Source of the DNA: Ancylostoma caninum
Lineage: Eukaryota > Nematoda > Chromadorea > Rhabditida > Ancylostomatidae
Assembly (NCBI GenBank): GCA_037903475.1
Contig: JBAJFG010000276.1
Location: 387,501 to 451,500, forward strand
Direction of reading: 5' to 3'
DNA length: 64,000 nt
In this document: one piece after another, positions 57,500-64,000 of the stretch
Layout of the letters: each line of letters begins with the position of its first letter
How positions within the stretch are numbered: the first letter of the stretch is position 1
The notes under the pieces: generated by a model
Databases searched by the model: none
The model's input: the letters and a program-made list of their open reading frames with translations, nothing else
Told to the model about the DNA's origin: nothing
Translations under genes and position numbers: made by a program

Positions 57500-57727
57500 G
57501 TAAGAATGATGTTGGAGAAAGCACAAGAAAGTCGATTGAAACCTTTAATTGTCCTCAATGGTCTTTACTGACAAGGGAAGTGTGCAAACTCAATCTCGGT
57601 TACCGGAACGGAAGCATTGTGGGGGATAATGTTGATGTCTGCACATCATTTTGCCCAAATGAACGTAAGAGATTGCGTGAAAGATTTTCTGTTATGCTGT
57701 CATACGAGGTTTATGCATTACTAGCTG

Positions 57728-58790
57728 CAGTACCCGGCTTCGCTCGGGGGTTTTACTTTTACTACTTTGGCTACCTCACACTGCTGAGGCCAATTATTAT
57801 CACCGATAAATTCATTAAAATCTCCATAATTTTGGTGATCAGCATGGTAACGAAGCTCAGGTGACCCTTTCCCATCGGCTTGTGGGCGAAAAGTTAGCAA
57901 AGCTATTTCGGTGACATTAAATCGATGTATTCGTACAAATTAGTTGTCATATTCATACTCAGCGTATCGAGGAACCCCAGGAGAGATGTCTTCGCCGCTC
58001 CACTGGGCGGAAGAGCCAAAAATCAACAAAATCGATAAATTGATATTTCCTGCAAAATGGTTGTCATATTTGTATTCAGCGTATTGAGGAACCCCATAAG
58101 ACATTTCTTTGTCCGCCTCCGAGCGGAAATGAGAAAAATCGATAAGATCAATAAATCAATATTTCGTGCAAAATGGTTGTTGTATTCGTACTCAGTGTAT
58201 TGAGAAACCCCAGGAGACATGTCCTCACCGCTTCATTGGGCAGAAGAACCGAAAATCAATAAAATCGATGGATCGATATTTCGTGTAAAATGGTTGTCAT
58301 ACGCGTGCTCAGCGTATGGAGAAACTCCAGTAGAAATGTCCTTGTCCGTCCCCGAGCGAAAATGGGAAAAAATCGATAAAATCGATAAATCAATATTTCG
58401 TGCAAAGTGGTTGTCATATTCGTATTGAGCGTATTGAGAAACCCCAGAAGACATGTCTTTGTCCGCCCCCGAGCGAAAATGGGAAAAAATCAATAAATCA
58501 ATATTTCGTGCAAATTGGATGTCATATTCGTACTCAGCGTATTGAGGAACCCCAGAAGACATGTCCCCACCGACCCTTGGGCAAAAATAACGAAAAATCA
58601 ATAAAATCGATATAATCGATAAATCAATCGATAATCCCAGGTGCAAAGTAGCCTATAACCTCCGCCGGCCTCCAAAGAACCTACATGCAAAATTTGGTCC
58701 CAATCGGTTCGCCCTCCGCGATTTCTATTAATTACATACATACACACACACATACATACAAACTTTGACTTTTATATATACAGACGATGG
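57728..58790. mobile_element. Dispersed repeat beginning with the CCCGGCTTCGCTCGGG hairpin
   Basis: Starts TACCCGGCTTCGCTCGGGGG, contains the 117-bp tandem array below and ends in (TACA)n plus CTTTGACTTTTATATATA, a tail typical of SINE/RTE-type 3' ends. No ORF of note. The same start motif is at 12608 and, inverted, at 8. Confidence 0.55.
57930..58640. repeat. Tandem array, about 117-bp unit, six copies
   Basis: Each unit carries AAATCGATAAATCAATATTT, CGTGCAAAATGGTTGTCATA, GCGTATTGAG and A(A)CCCCAG(A/G)AGACATGTC. Copies begin near 57950, 58060, 58170, 58290, 58405 and 58515. Confidence 0.9.
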
Positions 58791-59545
58791 TAGGTACGAA
58801 ATGGTCGAGTGGGCTGGTAGGTAGCGCATATGGTCATTGGGAGGAAGGCTCGAGGGTTTGAATATTATCTGTGACTTTTGTTTTGCATTTTTGCTTTTAT
58901 CCTTTTGAACTTGCTTGCAGAGTTCTGAAGGTCAGATCCAATCCGATATGAGTTTTAGTGCATGAGCTACGTAGGAATGCAATAGGAAATCCTTCACTTG
59001 CTGATCTGCTTCTCAGCAGTTGGGCAGAATTGATACACATGCATCAACACCATCTTAGGTAATGTTTCCAAACGCAAATTTCTCGTTTCGAACGATGGGG
59101 TTAGCCTTGTGCGCTCCTTTTGTAAGAGATCGTGAGTGATTCAGAGACGTTTCTCCTGGTTCAGACTGAAAAAGCAAGACAGAGACGTGTCTCAGGGGAG
59201 CCATACCAGGCTACGAAAACTTGGGGCGAAGCCACGCACCGTCGCCAATATTTTTTACAGCAAGAAGGGAAAAACTGTCATATACTAGGGGTACCATCCG
59301 CTTTGAGGCGCGGGGGTACGCACCCTTAGCCTAGTGTCCCTAAATTTGCCAGCAGTGTAATTCTTTTACTAATTACTCTTACTGTCACGTCAACATCTCC
59401 ATGTTATCCTTCTTTCACATTTTCAACTTTTTATTTCGTATTGTGGAAGATTCAGAGGCAAGCTGAAAGAGTTTACGCATGAGTGGAGTTGACTCGCCTG
59501 ATCTAGGGGACTTACCCTCACTAGTTGGGCGAAGTTTCCACCGTC
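58791..59545. other. Intron sequence left of the BEL element
   Basis: Contains a tRNA-like stretch (about 58806-58866) and a phase-compatible but unconvincing open stretch (58975-59058). No supported gene. Confidence 0.4.
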
Positions 59546-59550
59546 ACATG

Positions 59551-59729
59551 TGTGGTGACTTAGGCGGTTGGGTGGCGCCTTTAGGTTTCTGGGCGGTTGG
59601 GTGGCGCCCTTCAGAATAAAACAGTGGTTCAGTGGTAATAATCGTTTATCTCATTTCCAGCGTATTGCCGGTATGGATGCAACAATAGAGAGTGAGGCTG
59701 ACGCCCCGCCCTCACAACATATCGGCACA
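59551..59729 (-). repeat. BEL/Pao LTR (3' copy, minus strand)
   Basis: Minus-strand start TGTGCCGATA and end CACCACA, with two copies of GGCGCCACCCAACCGCC. The end closely matches the LTRs at 5671-5962 and 7551-7844. At about 179 bp it is shorter than those, so the start could lie further upstream, near the env stop. Confidence 0.6.
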
Positions 59730-59966
59730 CTCAAGGGTGCCAGAGGCAAAGGTTCTGGCGATACGCCAGAACACTCCGCCCCCGGCAATTACAATTCTAC
59801 TTTAAGACAATGCAAATTAATTTTACATACATACGAAATGAACAGATCACATGAGTTACTGCAGCTCGTGGAACGATGGGGCGACGGCGGCGGCTGGAGG
59901 CAGGAGAACGATTGACGACGTGGCTGGAGGTAGTGGCGGCGGCTGGGGACGTTGACGGCGAGTGGC

Positions 59967-60406
59967 TCACGGTCTTCTTCGTTTGAAACTCGGAGCCACA
60001 GACTGGCGATCGGCGCACAGTAGCACGTTGTGTGGTCGCCCACACCTTGCGCACTGTACGCCACAGTCATCTCCGTGCGCTGGCTTCAAGCATCGCTCAC
60101 AGAGACCGAGCTCTGTGGCCTGCACGGATTTTGCTACCGGGTCTGCAAAGCGCCTACACGTCGCGGTGTTATGGCCGTCCTTGTTCTCCGGCAGCGGGCA
60201 GAAAATGCATGGTGAGCGCGGCTTAGACCGCTCAAGCAGCTCAACGCATGCATCCTCAACAGCGGCAATACGAGAACAAGAGTTCTCCACAGCGGTAATA
60301 CGTCCGGACAGATGGGAGACGGCTGCTTCCATTTGACTTTGCAGCGACTGGACGGCAGAGACGATGTCGTGGAGGAGCGATGCAGCTTCAACGTTGTCCA
60401 TCTTGA
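59967..60406 (-). CDS. BEL-type zinc-knuckle protein downstream of env
   Basis: About 145 residues from a minus-strand ATG at about 60400 (an upstream in-frame start at 60494 is possible). Residues 1-65 form a probable coiled coil (SLLHDIVSAVQSLQSQMEAA). Then come CX2CX8HX4C (CIFCPLPENKDGHNTATC) and CX2CX4HX3CX3CX2CX3HX4C, the paired knuckles of BEL/Pao Gag. A TATAAAAA box lies about 55 bp upstream of the ATG. Position after env and before the LTR is odd for a gag. It could be a captured or duplicated gag end, an accessory nucleic-acid-binding protein, or a fragment of another element. Confidence 0.6.
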
Positions 60407-60646
60407 ACCGAGCAGACTTGGGGTAAAATGGTGAGTCGGTCGAGGTTTTTATACCGCTTCGGAGTCCAGACTTCGCTATCGTCACTGCGACCACCCCTAT
60501 AAATCCAGGCTACGGGAATTGATGTATATGCGCAGTAAATGTTTTGAAGTGTTATCTATACAAGCCGATCACCACCCTTTGGTATTTACAATGGTGGCAT
60601 GTTACTTGAGGGGATAGTTATGTACACGAGAGATACCACCGATCTC

Positions 60647-61609
60647 TTACTTCTTTCTGCAAAGTATGAGCCGCAGTATTTTGGATATCACATAGAATAT
60701 GAATGTGATAATTGATTTAGCAACGAAGAGTGCTATTTTCAGTAACATTATTATTACCATCGGTCCGAATAGGTATGTTAGACCTGCCATTGCTACGGAT
60801 GCAGCGACTGCTACCAGTGCAGCTTTCCAGTGACTCAGAACCGTTTGGAATAGAGGAGTCAGGTCTGGCAAGTTAATTTCTCGCGGGTTGAGGAGTGTTT
60901 TATCCTCTTCTTCAACCGAATTGAATTGGAACACGGATTCGTATATGGAACTGTGGTACACTAGTGTCCCGTTTATCGGTATTAGTATCTTAACCCCACC
61001 GCACTCTGTTTGGCAAGTGATCTCTACTAAAGCGGAATCGAAATCAAGCTTCTGTTTTGTAGTGGTGTTATGGGGACCACATTCTACTGAGAATTCATGT
61101 GACTCGCAGGTTAGGGTAATAAACTGGGATTGTTTTGAATGGCAGGAAATTGTAATTTCCGAACCTTGCATGCAGCTGTAGCATCCAGACAGCTGGCTCA
61201 CTTGAATTTTGCACGGAAAATCAGCAATATAGTCCGAACTATCCACAAGCATTTCTGCTTCGAAGACCAGGACAATTTCTCCTTGACTAGTTTCTGCTAT
61301 AATTTCATTTGCAGTGTTGTTTATCGTTAAGAATGGAGAAATCAAAGGTAATCGGTACCTCGGGTCACTTCGAATACGACCGATGCTGTCGTTCGGACAG
61401 TTGCAATGATGAGTAGGAGCAGCGCCACCATTGCAGTCACAAACGAAATTATTATCACATTCGTGAAAAGTGAGCATCGCGTTGATCCTGTTTCTGCATT
61501 CGACCGGTGCATGAAATGATTCCGGTAAAATGAAAGAATCCTTTTCAGATATTGCGAATCTTCGCAAGAGTAACGAGTCTGCTGGCTTCTGTACCGATAT
61601 GATGGTCAT
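60647..61609 (-). pseudogene. Env-like glycoprotein, C-terminal part
   Basis: 320 residues, rich in Cys and N-glycosylation sites, ending in a long hydrophobic membrane segment (about residues 262-312) and a short basic tail. This is the layout of a class II fusion glycoprotein of the phlebovirus Gc type known from nematode BEL elements. It is in the same frame as the upstream ORF but separated from it by one stop codon at 61637-61639. Assignment is from layout, not alignment. Confidence 0.65.
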
Positions 61610-61636
61610 GTTTTTGCCACCTACATTGTGATTTAC

Positions 61637-63410
61637 CTAGGGAGGAAGTATTACTACGCGCTTCTCCTTTTTACGGAACAAATTAGTTTCCACTTCCAAC
61701 GTGACCGTTGGCTTCCATTCCATACATTCCACCACTTCGTACACTACTTTCGTCTGGGGAACGTGTCCTATTCTATAAAACAGGCATGATGGCAACGGAA
61801 GAAGACAACCTGCGCAAAGTAGTCCTCCACAGGAGTACTGGCATCCAGAATAACCTGGATAATGACTTACAGACTCCAGCTCGGGAACGGTATCTCTAGT
61901 GAAGAATTTGGACACTTTAGCGCATGTTAGCTGCATGGATTGAACCGTAAATTTAACGTAACCCACAGAATCGTTGCTATGACGAATTTCTACGCACTCT
62001 TCTCTTTGTAATGTATTGAACAAGATCTCTCGTCTGAACTTATGTGAACAATCATGGTTCGGACCACAGATTAGATCCACAGAATGACGCATGTCTCCAT
62101 TTTGACACGCGTGGACAAGATTGTTCGTACTCAAAGCTATTATGCAAGCTGTTGCCACAATACGACCGCTAAGTGGGGTTGGTGAAAAGGAATGAAGAGT
62201 GTAAACCTGTCGATGAGGTTTATCGCTTGGCACATTCTTAGCAGTTTTTCGCCATTCCGACCGCTTCAGTGTTTTGATGCCCCAGAACAATGACATCGCT
62301 GTGGCCAGGACCAGATATAAGATTACTGCAACGGTTACCAGAGCACCGACCGGCCAACAGTGAGGATTACCAAGCAATGCTATACTCAGAATTGCTTTTG
62401 CTTGGTCGCAAAAGGATGGTGGTGAACATTGCGTTTGCACTGAGAGAGATTCATTTCCGTGCATGAAGTCCATTTTCACCTGCACTTCTTGATTCGTGGG
62501 AGAAACAGGAAGCTTGTAATGCATTGTTTTTTGGATCATACCATCAAAATCTCTGCACTCCTTATTGAAGCAGAGTTTGAATGTCACGTTTGGTGGCCAG
62601 ATGTGTACTGCACCATCCATACATTCCATAGCAGCATGCCATGGTTGTCCGGCTGCTGAGCTGCTCGATATTGCCATTAGCATTAAGGCAATCATAAACA
62701 GTGATGAGGTGCCATATTGTCGATGTCTTGAAGGCGACTTTGCCACCATTGATACCAGCGGTGGTCTTTGTACATGGGATAGATCTCTGGTCTCCTCATG
62801 ATCCTCCAAACTGTCCTCGAAGGCTTTTATGATCTCAATGGCCCTCGTCTTGGATCGTCGATCCGGCCTTTTATTTCTTTCATCTACCACCAGTTCAGGT
62901 GGTGGACAAGGTAATAATGAAGTCTGTGTATCATTGAAATCTGGCGAACTTCTGATTTCGAGTGGGTAGAGCTTATTTAATGGTCGATGGAGAATCTTTC
63001 CGTTAGGAATGAGAACTTTAGCTGATCGTGTACCGCCATCGTGGCTCCTGATTACTTCAACCACCTTGCCATAACTCCAGTTTCCTCTGGGTAACATATC
63101 TTGTTCAATGAGAACAATTTCACCAATTTCTGGAATATCACGTGAAATGTGTCTTGGTTGTTTTAACGCATTTTTCTGCGTTTCTCTTAAGGCTGTGAGA
63201 TATTCTCTCCTCCATTTTTCCCAAAATTTGCTGGCAACTTTGGTGGAAAAATCAAAGGCTTCGTAGGCTTGTTTTCTGGTTTGAATTAATTCAGGATCGT
63301 AAGTGGGATCATCCGAGTAATTGACAGCTTCTGCGTCGGGTAACGAGTATTTGATGTTGCCTTGCAGGAAATCGACAGGTCGCAATGAATTTTTTCCAAA
63401 CATGACAAAT
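61637..63410 (-). pseudogene. Integrase C-terminal region fused to env-like N-terminal part
   Basis: One minus-strand frame. From about 63390 to 62950 it encodes the BEL/Pao integrase C-terminal domain (LRPVDFLQGNIKY; FWEKWRREYLTALRETQ; PRGNWSYGKVVEVI). It continues without a stop into an env-like region: a hydrophobic signal-like stretch near residue 300 of the ORF, a membrane segment near 410-436, another hydrophobic segment near 475, then a Cys-rich domain. Pol and env therefore share a frame here. It ends at the TAG at 61637-61639. Confidence 0.7.
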
Positions 63411-63999
63411 TGAGTTTTATCAACGGGCGAGTGTTGATAACAGCCTCGATTTGGGTTGCTACCGTATTCAACTCTATGAAGCTGAGTTTCTTTCTGCCAA
63501 CCGACTTTCGCAGTGCTTTCTTTACTGAGCCGACTAAGCGCTCCCATACACCACCCATCCATGGGCTGGCAGGAGGGTTGAATAACCATTTGATGCCAGC
63601 GCAGGCGCTGTAAGACATAACAGAATTGCCAGATTCTGGATCTTTCTTGAACAGTTCTTCAACTGTCAGCGATCCTAGCGTGAAATTGGAACCACAGTCA
63701 GTACGCACGACTTGTGGAACGCCTCTTCTTGAGACAAAACGCATAAAGCTGCTCAAGAAGGCACCAGCCGATAGGCTGTCAACAACTTCCAAATGGACCG
63801 CACGTGTTGTCAGGCACGTGTACAGGCAGATGTACATGTTTTCATCAATTCTAGAGTGAAATGGACCGATATAGTCGCAGCCGATGTTCAGGAATGGTTT
63901 TGACACTTGCACCCTATCCTGAGGTAATGATGGCATGAGGGGTGCACCAAACGGCAGCCCCTGCCAGCGTTTACAGACAGCGCAACCTTTCAGGAACAT
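63390..63999 (-). pseudogene. BEL/Pao integrase core, partial
   Basis: Minus strand, open to the window edge. Zinc-binding CAVCKRW, then the catalytic triad in IGCDYIGPF, VRTDCGSNF and GGVWERLVGSVKKALRK, and INTRPL. The true C-terminal continuation lies in the overlapping frame, so there is a frameshift at about 63390-63420. Reverse transcriptase is outside the window. Confidence 0.9.
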
Positions 64000-64000
64000 G

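Larger units (their letters stand above)
59551..64000 (-). mobile_element. BEL/Pao retrotransposon with env, 3' part, runs off the window
   Basis: Minus strand. Integrase, an env-like region with a stop in it, a zinc-knuckle ORF and an LTR. The upstream pol, gag and 5' LTR are beyond 64000. Nematode BEL elements that captured a phlebovirus-like glycoprotein are known; this fits that group by gene order and cysteine-rich membrane-protein features. Confidence 0.8.

Overview
Eukaryotic, almost certainly nematode, genomic DNA. The host coding sequence is broken into small exons with 40-150 bp introns and (T)nCAG/TAG acceptors. It lies in very large introns packed with nematode-type transposable elements: BEL/Pao with a glycoprotein-like env, Ty3/Gypsy, CR1-like LINEs, mariner, hAT-like and TTAA-target elements. 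The repeat load suggests a large-genome, possibly parasitic, clade V worm, but species cannot be read from the sequence. I see no bacterial genes and no CRISPR.

The host gene, on the + strand, is a class II phosphoinositide 3-kinase, probably the orthologue of C. elegans piki-1. I traced about 19 exons from 4586 to 57499. They encode, in order, the Ras-binding-like domain, linker, C2 domain, helical (PIK) domain and the kinase domain through DRHNDN and DFG. Intron phases match at nearly every junction. The 5' exons (N-terminus) and 3' exons (rest of the kinase lobe, then PX and C2 if the family layout holds) are outside the window. Two introns are huge: 8850-25333 (about 16.5 kb) and 30369-54040 (about 23.7 kb).

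Layout. 1-4585: foldback element (42-3335) and a hairpin MITE (3832-4119). 5469-8155: intron with a complete 2.2 kb BEL/Pao-like element, two LTRs and a 5-bp target duplication. 8850-25333: tandem repeats, a 5'-truncated frameshifted LINE (about 12650-14560), a foldback element (15063-16050), a TTAA element, and a CR1-like LINE (about 18500-24030) split by a 1.27 kb mariner. 25.3-30.4 kb: C2/helical/N-lobe exons, with a TTAA element that itself carries a hAT-like insertion. 30369-54040: a TTAA foldback, a minisatellite, an inverted repeat, and a 16.6 kb Ty3/Gypsy provirus (35705-52334, minus strand) with ATTA duplications; its gag, pol and LTR were later hit by at least six other elements. 52335-53725: LINE fragment. 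54041-57499: kinase exons. 57.7-59.5 kb: tandem repeats. 59551-64000: 3' part of a minus-strand BEL/Pao element: integrase, an env-like region with a stop codon in it, a separate zinc-knuckle ORF and an LTR.

Only the kinase exons look like a functioning host gene. Nearly all mobile-element ORFs are broken. The most unusual items are the nested insertions with readable target duplications, the hAT-like elements whose ends carry expanded 7-bp arrays, the five TTAA-flanked elements, the extra ORF in the Gypsy element, and the zinc-knuckle ORF downstream of the BEL env.
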